DNA of 64,000 nucleotides from positions 21,284,509 through 21,348,508 of the forward strand of contig JADWOT020000003.1 of assembly GCA_036345935.2 (NCBI GenBank). Direction: 5' to 3'. The stretch's first letter is position 1; each line of letters begins with the position of its first letter. This stretch comes from Taenia hydatigena (Eukaryota; Platyhelminthes; Cestoda; Cyclophyllidea; Taeniidae). The notes under the pieces are model-generated. The model saw nothing but the letters and a program-made list of their open reading frames with translations, was not told the DNA's origin and did not search any database. The position numbers and the translations under genes were made by a program. Below, in pieces: positions 41,001-49,683 of this stretch.

Positions 41001-44000
41001 TACTTCAATAGATGCTGATGCCTTCACGCTGAACTCAGATTATGTCGAACAACCAAAGTGTACTTATCGTCCACTTTCAAATTCTGGGCAAAATCGAGGT
41101 CCCTTCTTGAGCATTCGATGTAAATTTTTCTAGAAACCAATTCTGCTTGTGCGATAGTGGAAGAAACGATGCAAAGCTTTTTCCGATCTGGGAAAATCCT
41201 TTCTTTTGGAATCCAGCGTAGTTGGATCTCCCTTTGATCAGTATTGCTTTGTGGAAGGTTGGGCCTGTTCGAAGCCTACTTGAGTTAAGTGTTATCACCA
41301 GATCGCCTTTTTGCATTTTCTCAATCCAGCTGGCAGAGCGATAATTCTTCATTTCAAGTACAGATGCATTGAGGCGCTGTCTTCTTGCAGCTCCAAAGGG
41401 GATTTTTTGTGGCATGCAAGTTGGTGATAAATTTTCCTACAAAAGCCTATTGGCAATGAAAGCCGTTTTCACACGCTCGAGGATAAATGCATGGATATGT
41501 ATCGTAAAAAAATTTCGTGCAAGCGTTTTGACTTTATCACTTTTGTTTCCATTATCGCTAGCTACCTAAGTGTTTTCCTATGAAAAGGGCCTTTCTTGCT
41601 GCCAATCGTTAAGACGAGGTTTTTCGAAGTTGACCCGCTTACTATCGAGCTATCGGAAGTAAACGACTGCTATGGCCCAAAAAATAAGTAGCCTATTTCA
41701 TTGGAGTTCAGTTGGTCAAAGATCGCACGCCAAGAGCATTCAATGCGTTTGTGTGTTTGTTTTAAATTTAGCCAATCCGTTTGTCATCCTACTTATCGCA
41801 ATCAATTATGGATAACATGCATTACCTGTTTGGGAGACCAGACTCCGGTAGGGTAAACAGTACTTCGCTATACAGTCAATTTATTTCAAGGACAGCCTAT
41901 TTTTAGTAAATTAATCGGGGCTTTTTCCAATGTAGAGGCATCTTTCCGCCCTCCACCCAAGGAATATTATTTGTTGTACAAAAGCACCGACTAAATCCCC
42001 AACGAGAAATATAGTCACAGCAACGTGAAATAGGCTGGATAGTTTTACGGGTTTGGTTTTTGGTCCTCTTTATGATGCACTGGAAGTCAGTTGGGCATTC
42101 ATGCATGCCGATGCGTCGGAGGGGGTCGCTTGAGTTGAGTGCACAAATTGAATCGAAGATGACCGAGTATTCACCACAACTCTGGACTTCAACATTCACC
42201 AAAAGCTGATCAGTTCCCTTGATGGCAATCAACGGATTTCCTCCACTTTGCATCATTTTTATCTCCGTGCATTACGCTTCTCTACTCGTGAATCGACTTG
42301 ATCGCGCAGTTTTACCTGTTCCAATAGCTCTTCCTGCTTTCTTTTTGTTTCGAGGCGCATGTGCAGTAGATCATGAATGCTAAATACTTTTGGCTCGATG
42401 CCTACCTTTTCCCAACCCGTCTTTCATCCTGCAGTGCCACTTGTCTGATTGCGTATCAAACGAGTTGCTCCTGTGACAACTGAAATTGAGCGTTTGTTTA
42501 ATCAAAAAGGGACGCGCAGGACTTGACGCATTGTAGTTGGATGCTCGAGTTGCCTCTGAATACAGCATAAAAATGAGGCTGAAAGCAACCTCAGTACAAG
42601 CAATACACAAGGGTTAGAAGGATAATATCATGGCTCTCTCTGCTTCTTATTCATCGTTTAGAGTGAACAGTTTGTCTTTGACAATCGTTTTAGATATCTC
42701 TGACATTAATAGGACCTACTTGCCTCAAGGTAGCTGCAGTGTAAATGTAACGAATGTCTGAAAGCCTTTCAGCATTGGTGGTACGAGTGGAACAAAATCA
42801 CAGGAGAACATAAGTGTCCGAGTAACACTAGATATCCCTCTTCCACTGTGACTTCTTGTGTTTCCCTCTGCCACCTTTTAGAGAGAGGAGCTCTTCGTGG
42901 ACACCAAGACGCTGCCGATCATGCAGAAGCAGGTTCGTCCACGCAGTCAACAACTCTGCAACGAATCAAGAAAGTATGCACACTTAACCTATTGTTCTGA
43001 TGGTAGTGATTAGCAGCTATATCTACAACAAGTTCCTCCCTTGTAACAATAACTTCACTTGAATGCTGTGAGGGTCCACCGGTATTGAGCCCGCCCATCC
43101 GACGTCATTTAGATCCAGTCACAACATTTTAAACTCATTTATGAGGCATTTTCAGTGCACACAATTTAAACCCGAGCTTTTGAGTTTAGAAGTGAATTAA
43201 AAATTGTGTTTACTCCTCCATTTGGTCCCCTACCAAGTCGACATGTGCGCTTATTCAGGAGTTCAGCTAGTATCCACAAAGGCTTCAGCATGGAAAGATT
43301 TGTCATCTCGACTGAATCATCCTTGGACAGTCCACTGAAGGATGTTCTGGCACATTAGGAAATTGCGAGCATCCTTACTGATTGGACTAAATCCATCCTT
43401 CCTAGTAAAGGATTTGTTTCTTGAGGGATTTCGTTACAGGATGGGTAGAAGGCTAGGTGTTTCTCTCGCTGACTGTTCGTTTACAGGAGTGACTCTCGAG
43501 GCTGTCAACTGGGAGCCACTACGCCCGAGATCGTCATTGGGAGGTGTACGGTCGTTTGTCTTTGAACACTTGAAACTCTTGAAACATTTTTCCATTTGAA
43601 GGGCTGAGTGTCTCATCTTGCTGTGCTGTGCCGTGCTTTATGTTTCCCGTAGATCTGAGTAGATGTCCGTGGTTTATTTAGTTGACTCTCTGTTAGGTGC
43701 ACATGCGTCCACCGGTACTATTGTCCGTCATATTAAATGACAGTGCCACCCACTATTGTGTGTGGTAACATCACAATCGTGTGCTTTATATGTGTCAACC
43801 TGGAAGTTCAGATTTGACTTGGGCACTCTTCATAGATTTTGATCAACCGGCTGATAGGTTTTATTGCGGAATGACTTGGGATATTACCAGACCAAAGCGG
43901 GCTTTTCTCTTCTTCCACAGATTGTGGGAATCGGTGACACAGAACCTGAAGCAGGGCAACATTGACGCTGCGACAGACGCCAAGTCGCTGTTGGAGCAGC

Positions 44001-44182
44001 GCCAGCGTCGTGAGGCCGCAGCTCGTTCGGAGGCACGTCAACGGTGGATACCCTTTTATTTCACCGAGGAGAGACGCTGCTTTCCGACAATCTCCAACAG
44101 TGGTGCTGACGGTACACATTACCGCTTCAAATGGCCCCTGAATAGTCGGTGTTCAACCTCCACGCATGCATCTGGTGCCTGA
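4216..44182 (+). CDS. OSBPL9: Oxysterol-binding protein-related protein 9 (complete, 14 exons)
   Basis: This is a lipid-exchange protein of ER-Golgi contact sites. Known ORP9 proteins use the PH domain to bind PI4P on the trans-Golgi, an FFAT motif to bind ER VAP proteins, and the ORD domain to exchange PI4P for sterol or phosphatidylserine. Exons read by hand: 4216-4314, 4504-4633, 4946-5034, 7009-7107, 7178-7252, 7643-7693, 20883-21382, 29413-29642, 33036-33249, 35189-35444, 39015-39211, 40559-40781, 42882-42973, 43921-44182. All phases agree, giving 838 residues; the human protein is somewhat shorter (about 736). PH domain about 2-92, coiled region about 110-181, FFAT-like IYYDTRE at 319-325, ORD from about 430, KPYNPILGE at 512-520, and the ORP signature EQVSHHPP at 580-587, split by an intron after Gln. 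The exon 12 donor (GTTCGT) is weak. The extreme C-terminus diverges from the vertebrate form. Confidence 0.95.
5035..7008 (+). other. ORP9 intron 3
   Basis: T-rich intron of 1,974 bases. Apart from the repeat copy at 6340-6712 it holds nothing recognisable; small open frames on both strands around 5250-6140 lack coding features. Confidence 0.8.
6340..6712 (-). repeat. Dispersed repeat, inverted copy A
   Basis: This is the reverse complement of 12282-12625. By eye there are five substitutions in about 340 aligned bases, all transitions, plus a 29-base segment (6394-6422) absent from the other copy. No terminal inverted repeats, target-site duplication or coding frame were recognised, so the element type is unknown; a short non-autonomous element is likely. 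Confidence 0.93.
7009..7693 (+). CDS. OSBPL9: ORP9 exons 4-6: helical segment after the PH domain
   Basis: Three small phase-0 exons (7009-7107, 7178-7252, 7643-7693; 99, 75 and 51 bases) encode residues 107-181. The EADAYLQIL and VKKTIVCLQ segments align with the helical region following the PH domain in ORP9. The 225-base block is symmetric (all phase 0), so skipping it or circularising it would preserve frame. It is flanked by the inverted repeat copies at 6340-6712 and 12282-12625. Confidence 0.92.
8282..8314. repeat. GTTT microsatellite running into poly-T
   Basis: Four GTTT-type units followed by an uninterrupted T run, within ORP9 intron 6. Confidence 0.9.
12235..12625 (+). repeat. 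Dispersed repeat, copy B
   Basis: Bases 12282-12625 are nearly identical to the reverse complement of 6340-6712. The stretch from 12235 (GAAAGCTGTCTT) to 12281 is not shared with copy A but has a counterpart at 47679, so the family unit extends further left than copy A shows. It lies in ORP9 intron 6. Confidence 0.9.
16471..16497. repeat. Short GCTAGT-type tandem repeat
   Basis: Imperfect repetition of TAGTGC/GCTAGT over about 27 bases in ORP9 intron 6. Confidence 0.7.
17935..18320. repeat. Degenerate GATG/GGAT-rich tract
   Basis: A purine-rich block on the + strand with many scattered GGATG, GATGG and AATGGA units, unlike the surrounding T-rich intron. It looks like a decayed minisatellite or tetranucleotide array. 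Small open frames on both strands here are products of the repeat composition. Confidence 0.6.
20883..21382 (+). CDS. OSBPL9: ORP9 exon 7: disordered linker with FFAT-like motif
   Basis: The acceptor is the AG at 20881-20882 (polypyrimidine then CAG). It was chosen because it alone gives the phase-0 entry required by exon 6; the nearer AG at 20927-20928 would shift the frame. The donor GTGAGT is at 21383. The exon encodes residues 182-348. A Gln-rich stretch (about 256-269) precedes [16 protein letters not shown]. Its acidic flank followed by a YYD-T-x-E core fits the FFAT consensus that binds VAP in the ER membrane and sits where vertebrate ORP9 carries its FFAT motif. Confidence 0.88.
21383..29412 (+). 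other. ORP9 intron 7 (8.0 kb)
   Basis: T-rich intron with canonical ends (GTGAGT and ctacag). I saw no nested gene, RNA gene or repeat copy. The open frame at 25128-25475 has no recognisable content. Confidence 0.7.
29413..29642 (+). CDS. OSBPL9: ORP9 exon 8: acidic, Ser-rich linker
   Basis: The acceptor is ctacag at 29407-29412 and the donor GTGAGT at 29643. Phase 2 in and phase 1 out connect exon 7 to exon 9 without a stop. It encodes a Ser/Arg-rich stretch and then [12 protein letters not shown]. No domain is recognisable; the assignment rests on phase continuity and its place between homologous exons. Confidence 0.8.
29643..33035 (+). other. ORP9 intron 8 (3.4 kb)
   Basis: GTGAGT donor and gcttgcag acceptor. 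Nothing recognisable inside. Confidence 0.7.
33036..33249 (+). CDS. OSBPL9: ORP9 exon 9: start of the ORD lipid-binding domain
   Basis: It encodes residues about 425-495, including [36 protein letters not shown] and AHPDLWV, the conserved lid and N-terminal part of ORP9-type ORDs. The acceptor gcttgcag and donor GTAAGC are good. The second nearby AG (33048-33049) is out of phase. Confidence 0.95.
33250..35188 (+). other. ORP9 intron 9 (1.9 kb)
   Basis: GTAAGC donor and tgctacag acceptor. It contains a tRNA-like B-box string near 33905 and a hairpin near 33995, both judged chance (see rejected items). Confidence 0.7.
35189..35444 (+). CDS. OSBPL9: ORP9 exon 10: ORD core with KPYNPILGE
   Basis: It encodes residues 496-581. 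[11 protein letters not shown] and [12 protein letters not shown] are the conserved ORD strands; the Lys and Asn residues of this motif contact the PI4P headgroup in the family. The exon ends exactly after the Gln of the EQ/VSHHPP signature, with donor GTACGC. Confidence 0.95.
35445..39014 (+). other. ORP9 intron 10 (3.6 kb)
   Basis: GTACGC donor and cacacag acceptor. It holds repeat copy C1 at its 5' end; the rest shows no recognisable feature. Confidence 0.7.
35521..35893 (+). repeat. Dispersed repeat, copy C1
   Basis: It aligns in the same orientation with 43288-43672 over its whole length, with many substitutions and small indels. Shared blocks include GCATGGAAAGA, GATTGGACTAAAT, CTGTCAACTGGGA, TCGTCATTGG and GTAGAT...CCGTG. 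A run of about nine C (near 35621-35629) interrupts this copy. It lies in ORP9 intron 10. Confidence 0.85.
39015..39211 (+). CDS. OSBPL9: ORP9 exon 11: HH signature and sterol tunnel
   Basis: It encodes [14 protein letters not shown] followed by [15 protein letters not shown]. The paired histidines bind PI4P phosphates in known ORPs and are intact. The acceptor cacacag and donor GTGAGT fit, and the exon leaves in phase 2. Confidence 0.95.
39212..40558 (+). other. ORP9 intron 11 (1.35 kb)
   Basis: GTGAGT donor and tgatag acceptor. No feature recognised. Confidence 0.7.
40559..40781 (+). CDS. OSBPL9: ORP9 exon 12: ORD strands
   Basis: It encodes [32 protein letters not shown] and GEWNGQM, all typical of ORP9 ORDs. 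The only phase-compatible donor is the weak GTTCGT at 40782. It joins in frame to exon 13 and gives ENG then REELFVDTK, as expected. Confidence 0.9.
40782..42881 (+). other. ORP9 intron 12 (2.1 kb)
   Basis: Weak GTTCGT donor. On the - strand it contains two adjacent open frames with protein-like composition (42259-42423 and 41903-42256), possibly a decayed retroelement or an antisense exon. Neither is certain. Confidence 0.55.
41903..42423 (-). pseudogene. Possible decayed retroelement or antisense exon inside ORP9 intron 12
   Basis: Two - strand frames follow each other. The first (42423 down to the stop at 42259-42261) gives 54 residues with a charged, helix-like run containing [20 protein letters not shown], preceded by an acceptor-like tgcag. 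The second (42256 down to 41903) contains [20 protein letters not shown] and later [15 protein letters not shown]. This order is reminiscent of the strand after the active site and the LLG/DxLRR end of retropepsins in LTR retrotransposons. The catalytic D-S/T-G is not seen and the frames are broken, so this is a weak call; chance open frames are a real alternative. Confidence 0.22.
42882..42973 (+). CDS. OSBPL9: ORP9 exon 13
   Basis: It encodes [20 protein letters not shown] and the start of NESRKLWESV, matching the conserved FVDTKxLP motif near the ORD end. The acceptor is ttttag at 42881; the donor is GTATGC at 42974. Confidence 0.92.
42974..43920 (+). other. ORP9 intron 13
   Basis: 947 bases, donor GTATGC and acceptor tccacag. 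Repeat copy C2 fills much of it. Confidence 0.8.
43288..43672 (+). repeat. Dispersed repeat, copy C2
   Basis: Direct-orientation relative of 35521-35893, lying in ORP9 intron 13 just before the last exon. It has about 22 extra bases after GCATGGAAAGA compared with C1 and lacks the C run. Confidence 0.85.
43921..44182 (+). CDS. OSBPL9: ORP9 exon 14: C-terminal helix and stop
   Basis: It completes [10 protein letters not shown] and encodes the conserved [19 protein letters not shown] helix followed by a basic coiled stretch. The last 40 or so residues show no clear match to the vertebrate C-terminus. The stop TGA is at 44180-44182. Confidence 0.92.
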
Positions 44183-44248
44183 GCGCAAATGCGATGCTGT
44201 GCTGAGGAGGATAGTTCCGCTGTCCTCTCCCACCATCGCCTCAAGATC

Positions 44249-44262
44249 TATATATATATATA
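44249..44262. repeat. TA dinucleotide microsatellite
   Basis: Seven TA units followed by TATG/TATGTA variants, about 70 bases after the ORP9 stop codon, so in its 3' UTR. Confidence 0.9.
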
Positions 44263-44323
44263 TGTATGTATGCTTGTTTGGTCAAGGCATTGACTCCTAC
44301 ACTTATTTTGACCACTTTCCTCT

Positions 44324-44325
<2 letters not shown>

Positions 44326-44374
<49 letters not shown>
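44326..44374. repeat. GT dinucleotide microsatellite
   Basis: A perfect GT run of 49 bases about 145 bases after the ORP9 stop, likely within the 3' UTR. It creates artificial Cys-Val frames on the + strand and Thr-His frames on the - strand. Confidence 0.95.
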
Positions 44375-44375
<1 letters not shown>

Positions 44376-47300
44376 ATATGCCTTCCTTTCTCTTTTTCTA
44401 TCCTCCATTCTCTCCTCACTCCCTGTCTCCCTCCATGTGCGTGTACTTCTGTAAGTGTACGCACAACAGGAATGGGGTGTGCACATACACATTTAACAGG
44501 GCGATGGTGTCTTGCGAAAGGGGTCTACCCATCACTTCGAGAGGTCTGATCTGTTAGCCGTCAATAGCGGTACCTGATAAGCGCGTTTCTTGGTCAGTCT
44601 AACGAAAACTGATGAACTAGGGTAACATCTGCGAAGATTATGGAATGTTCTGTCCTATCCAAGACAACTTTAACAAAGGAATAATTGGTGACCTGGCCCG
44701 CGCTTCCAAGGTTACCGTTTTGCACTGGGATGGCGTTGACGTCGAAGTCTGTTGGGGCAATTACTTCCTTTTTTTCGTCTTGCGGAAGCTTGCGAACCCC
44801 GTTTTTACCCTCTATCTTCCAACCATAACGTCCCCGGAGAGTCAATTCTGTGATTAATAGCAATACGATTAGTCCCTTGCGGATATCCCTGCATGAATAC
44901 GTAATGAGGCCAGTGGAAAACGCGCCAATAACGCCTTCCAATCCAATGGGTAAAATCCCATCCAAGCATGGTTTAGCAAATTCAATCTACTCCATTAGTG
45001 AGTGACGTTTGCGTGGTCGAGAATGGAAAATCGACCAGTGCCTCTCATACCGTAGAACCCTTTGAGTCCCAAAAATTTCCGACCCAAAGCAGTTTCAGAA
45101 TCAGTCATAATTAATCGAAAACATTTTGAATGATGAGAAATACTCATAGAGCTGTGAAACATTCCGAATCCGAATATACCATGCAACCCACTGGCGACAC
45201 TCCCAACCCTTTTTGCCTCAAATCTGCAGGGATCGCGATAAACCCAGAACTCGAGGCTAAAAATAGAGAAATATGTTTTTCTTGTGTGCAAGACCGTGTG
45301 GATGTGTAGAAACAGGGGAAAAAGGCGTGTGATGAGTTATGTGCGCGTGTGGGTGCGGCATGTGCGCCGAAGAAGCCAACAACACAGATGTCCAATGGTG
45401 GAGGCGGAGGAGGACGCAGTCTAGGTAGGTCCAGCTGCTTGAGGGAAGTAGGCAGAGAGCAGAGAGGAGAGTTGGTGTTGATCAGGTTGAGGCGGTCGAC
45501 TCAAACTACTCTCGCATTCGCTTGTCACCGAGGCGCCGTTCGCCAGTGCTAGGCAAAAAAGACCTTGGAGTGAAAGAAAACGACTTGCTGCATTGCTCAA
45601 ATAGCATTCATTTAGTTTTAGGCTGGTCAAGAGGTAAGCAATGCAACTTAATGATCTAAACTGCTCAATCAAGTGGGCATAGGTTTCGAAGCAGCCACGA
45701 AAAAGTGGGTGATCAAAAGTACTCCCCGATAGCACGGCGAAAGAATGTACTACAAAACCTTGACAGCATAAAACCACGGACCGTAGACCGTCTTCCAGTC
45801 TACAAACCCTGAAACGCGTATCTATCATCACGTATCCATCTAGCAAGAAGTTCAGTTTCCGGAAAGCAGGAAACGCTGATCGCATCGAAAACAAAGTGAG
45901 AGCGGTATTTTGTTAGGCAAAGGTTCATAATGCGCAATTAAAACTTATTTTATCTAGCTCATGCCGCCGCACTTCCAGCAACCGAAGATAAACATTTCAG
46001 AGCACCTCCTGCGACACCAACACCCAACCAGAATCAAAATTCACATAGGAGGAAAGCCATGTGACCAAAGCCTTTCCTGTTCAAATTCACAACTGCAGAA
46101 GATGGGCAGGAGAAAATTCATCTCACAAAAAGAATGGCTGCATGAGTAAGAAGTAACGCCAACAGGAGGTCAAGTTTCACGATATGAAATGCTTTTCAAA
46201 AAAGCCTAATTCACAAACGTGAGATAGGAAGTCAACTGCTAAAGGCGCATGGGTTTAATAGCCACACACTTCATTGAATTTAACCGAGGAGCACAAATTC
46301 ACTGATCGCCAATAAACAGAAATTGGAAACCGATCCGAGAGATCTCACAGAATGGTCGTACCATAGGTAGGCCCAACTGTTACATCGAAATATTTGCTAA
46401 TAGAACGTCCTCAGGTCTTCCTTCATGTCGCAAGACAGTTTTTTGTGTTGCATTAAATTGGAACACTATCCTTGAATTAATCTTGTTGACGATAACTAAA
46501 CCTTCAAGTGCGCATGAAGGTGGAAGGTAATTCATTTCAGCTAAAACACGCTCAAAGCACCATCAGTATCTCATAAAGAGTAGCTAAGGGGTGAGGGATT
46601 CAAGAGGATATTATAAAAATCATAAATTTCTGTGAAACCAAAGTATCTAACGCAAATCGCTACAAAATAAAGTAGCAGGAACTAGAAAGCGATAGAAATG
46701 TATCGGATGCTGGGCGGTTGGCATTTTAAAACATGCCTAATCAAGTAATAGGTCAGGTGGTAAAAAAGTGTCCCCTTTTCCCACTAAATTGCGACTATAA
46801 GAGTACAATGAGTTTGCGTTTTGGGTTTAAAACTAGTTGGACAGTTCCCAGACAATCACATTCCCAGGAGACACATCTGCCCACCAAAATGGAGGAAAGA
46901 ATGCAAAGTTTCTAGGTTGTGCCCCATTTCAAACATTAACTTAGCGATAGTGAAGATCTCAGCAATGCTCCCCCGAAATAACTAGGGATTGAGGAATGAA
47001 ATAGCAACATCAAACGAAGCGAGTTTTCAGCCGGACAAACCCGATACTTGTTTCTTCGACAAACATTTGGGAAGGAAAATTAGGCAGTATAAGACGAAGG
47101 GAGACAACGTACGCCTAGTGTCGGAGTGGAGGGACTGCTGCTGTCGTGTCAACAACAGAGTTTGTGGTGGACGGACAGACAGACCTGCCATTTCCGAGGC
47201 GATGCCATTCAGCGTGCCCGAAACCTAGATCCGAGGGAAAAGGAGAAAAGGCTCAATAATTCATGCACATTCCAGGCGACTTCACGAAACATGGATTGTA

Positions 47301-47678
47301 CCTCTGAACCGTTACTTAGAAACGGTTCATTTCAAGCCTCAGCGTAGAAGAGAAATGTGATTGCTACTTCGCAAACAGTAATTGAGATTAGAACAATAGG
47401 TCAAGCTGAATCCCGGTCAAATAAACATTTGATTTTGCCATTAATAAAAGACATCAGTCTAACAGCAAAACCACTCTCCAAATAAAAAGAGGTGAAGTTT
47501 TAATAAAGCTTAGGTACGAGAGGCACCCTGATCAGACTGAGACTTTAGAGCTTTGCAAAAGAAGGAGCAGACCACAATAGGTGCTTGACATTAATCGATA
47601 CCACATTTCTGGACTCACTCCGGCGATTAACTAATAATTTGAAAATCTCAGCGTGAAACGAGCCCGTGACAGTCACCT

Positions 47679-47975
47679 GAAAGCTGTCTTGATACCCAAC
47701 GTGCGCCAATATTTGCGAATTGTAGGGATGTGTGAGCAAATTAGTTGCGTTAGTGTTCTCAAAGGAGGAGCCCTCTTTTGTGCAACTTTGTTCCACGGCA
47801 GTCCAAGTGTTCTCCTCGACGACCAATCATCCACATGAGTGACTCCTAAGTCTGCGAGCTGAGAGATCGTCACAGGCAAATAAACTGCTAGTTACCTTTA
47901 AAAACGCAGCACCAATCAAATGACTTAACTGCTGATCGATTGAGCGTCCTATCACCGTACCAATATGGTGCTTTG
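47679..47975 (+). repeat. Diverged relative of repeat copy B
   Basis: Short blocks occur in the same order as in 12235-12540: GAAAGCTGTCTTxATACC, TTTGCGAAT, AATTAGTxGC, CATGAGT, GAGATCGTCAC and an ACTG...GATTGAGCG block. Overall similarity is low, so the ends are approximate. It lies in the ORP9/SAS-6 spacer. Confidence 0.55.
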
Positions 47976-48926
47976 AGGAAAGGCATTCATTACCAAATAC
48001 TCTAGCATGCTCGCGTTGACTACCATTGTTGTCTGCTACTGAGTTAATGGATCTAGCCTTGACCACCGCGTGACACCTTCGACAGGCACTGCACTCTACA
48101 CTCTTACTGCAAAATTAAAATATCAAAATTACCACTTTAACCTGAACGAAAGGATAATTCACTGACTAGAAATTTGTTTCGGTAAGCGAGTCGCCAATTT
48201 TAGGCACAAAAGATGAAAACAAATTATGCAAAAGCAATATAAGCAATGACAATAAGTGGAGAGAAGTCACGAGTGAAAGTCTACCCTACAAATCCACCAA
48301 AATAATGAAAACTAACTTCATGGCGATTTGCTTGGGGTAAATAACAACGCGTCTGTAGGTGACAAACGAGTTGGACTCTAAATCCAAGTGCCTCTACCTT
48401 CACATCAACTATGTGCAGGCACACTTTTTTGAATTCAGAGATGCCACAAATTAAGACACTAGCAACCTGAATCCCAGAAACAGTCTCTTCCATCAATCCT
48501 CCACATCAGCAAATTAGTTTCAGTGATATTTTACAGTTCCTGATGGTTCGATGGCTGAATAGACCTTCAAAGTGCTCTACAGCCGTCACAATACCATTAT
48601 GGCCATTTTTAAACTCTCTAGCCTACACATGCATTGCAAGTTCATTCCACAATGAGTGGACCTAGCAACGGATGTGAATTTGTTTTCCTGCCACATTTTT
48701 ACTTCCAGGAGGCGTAATGCAGAACGCGTATTTTCCTTTTATACAAATGACACAAACAGCTCATCAGTCTTCAGTCCGGGTCAACATTCGACATGTCACT
48801 TCTACAAGGGCAACCAACTTGCCAGAAAAAAAAATATTGCATTAAAATTTCATCCTGACTATTTCAAATGATCAAGAAGTACGGCAATTGCTTAAAATCC
48901 TCGCTAATTCGCAGGTGAGTCCCATT

Positions 48927-49683
48927 TTAGCTTAAATAATGGGTTCTGTCAATTGCCAGATGACCAGAGTTGGATGAGGAATGAAGAGGGAAACGTCTTA
49001 CTGATGCTGCAGCGGTAGGTGCCACCGCTACTGTATTGCTGTTAGTAGAGGTGACAACAGTGGGAGCTGTGATGGAAGGTCGACTTCCCAAACAATTCTC
49101 CTTGCCGCTACGGCACAAAAGGGCAGGACTGGCACCGTAAGACCTCGATCCAGGCCTAGCTTCACCAATTTTCAAGGGAACTGAACCGGCGCCCGCCGAT
49201 GTAGAAGTAACAGTAGTGGTTAAACCCATTGCAAAGCCTGTCGAAAGAAAAGCACCAACCAAAGGATTGATGACAAAGGGCTGGAACTCGGAAATTAAAA
49301 TGAAGTTACGTGGCGACCTAACAGGAACAAAGTTCAAAACTACACTGGCTCGATTTTAACGTTCTTGCGAAACGCTACAAAAAAAGGAGAACTCTCAACC
49401 GATGCTATAGAAAAAGCCAAACTCCCAATTTCTTGAAAAAAAAAAGTTTTAGGAATAAATACAGTACCAGAAGATGAAGTTGAGGTAGCAGAGGGACCAG
49501 TGGTAGATTTTAGGCCACCAGAAAGACCCTCATTGTTAGCTTCGGCGTTGAGCGATGGTGGCGGTAGTGGTGGCTGTTTATCGGCCATGTAGGAGGGCAT
49601 CACCGTGATCCCCGTTGACTTAAGCCGCTGCTGCCAGGACCGCGTGTAGGACTCGGAGATTTGGCGATTCAGCCAGGAGATTA
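48927..49683 (-). CDS. SASS6: SAS-6 exons 12-13: C-terminal tail
   Basis: Exon 12 (49683-49468) carries IISWLNRQISESYTRSWQQR, the conserved end of the SAS-6 coil, then a Pro/Ser/Thr-rich segment with PPLPPPS. Exon 13 (49237-48927) is Ser/Thr/Ala-rich and contains SGKENCLGSRPS. Exon 12 exits in phase 1 (G/GTACTG) and exon 13 enters with GC, giving SSGFAMG. The tail is poorly conserved in the family, so the exact end is less certain than the rest. Confidence 0.8.

Larger units (their letters stand above)
44183..48926. other. Convergent spacer between ORP9 and SAS-6
   Basis: It holds the ORP9 3' UTR with its TA and GT microsatellites and the downstream flank of SAS-6. From about 45.9 kb the + strand is A-rich, as inside the SAS-6 introns, which suggests that - strand transcription continues well past the SAS-6 stop. 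A diverged repeat copy lies at about 47679-47975. No convincing gene: - strand frames at 44594-44965 and 45421-45894 and a + strand frame at 45349-45552 have no recognisable domains. Confidence 0.6.

Noticed and set aside
44166..44549. Open frame rich in Cys-Val through the GT repeat
   Set aside because: It is an artefact of the GT microsatellite in the ORP9 3' UTR.
44594..44965. 123-codon - strand open frame
   Set aside because: No family resemblance recognised; it lies in the spacer next to low-complexity DNA.
45349..45430. Possible + strand exon with a Gly run and GTAGGT donor
   Set aside because: No partner exon could be found downstream on the + strand, and the surrounding DNA has - strand-like composition.
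45421..45894. 157-codon - strand open frame
   Set aside because: It has a signal-like composition in places but no recognisable domain, no splice context and no homology I can name; left out as a gene.
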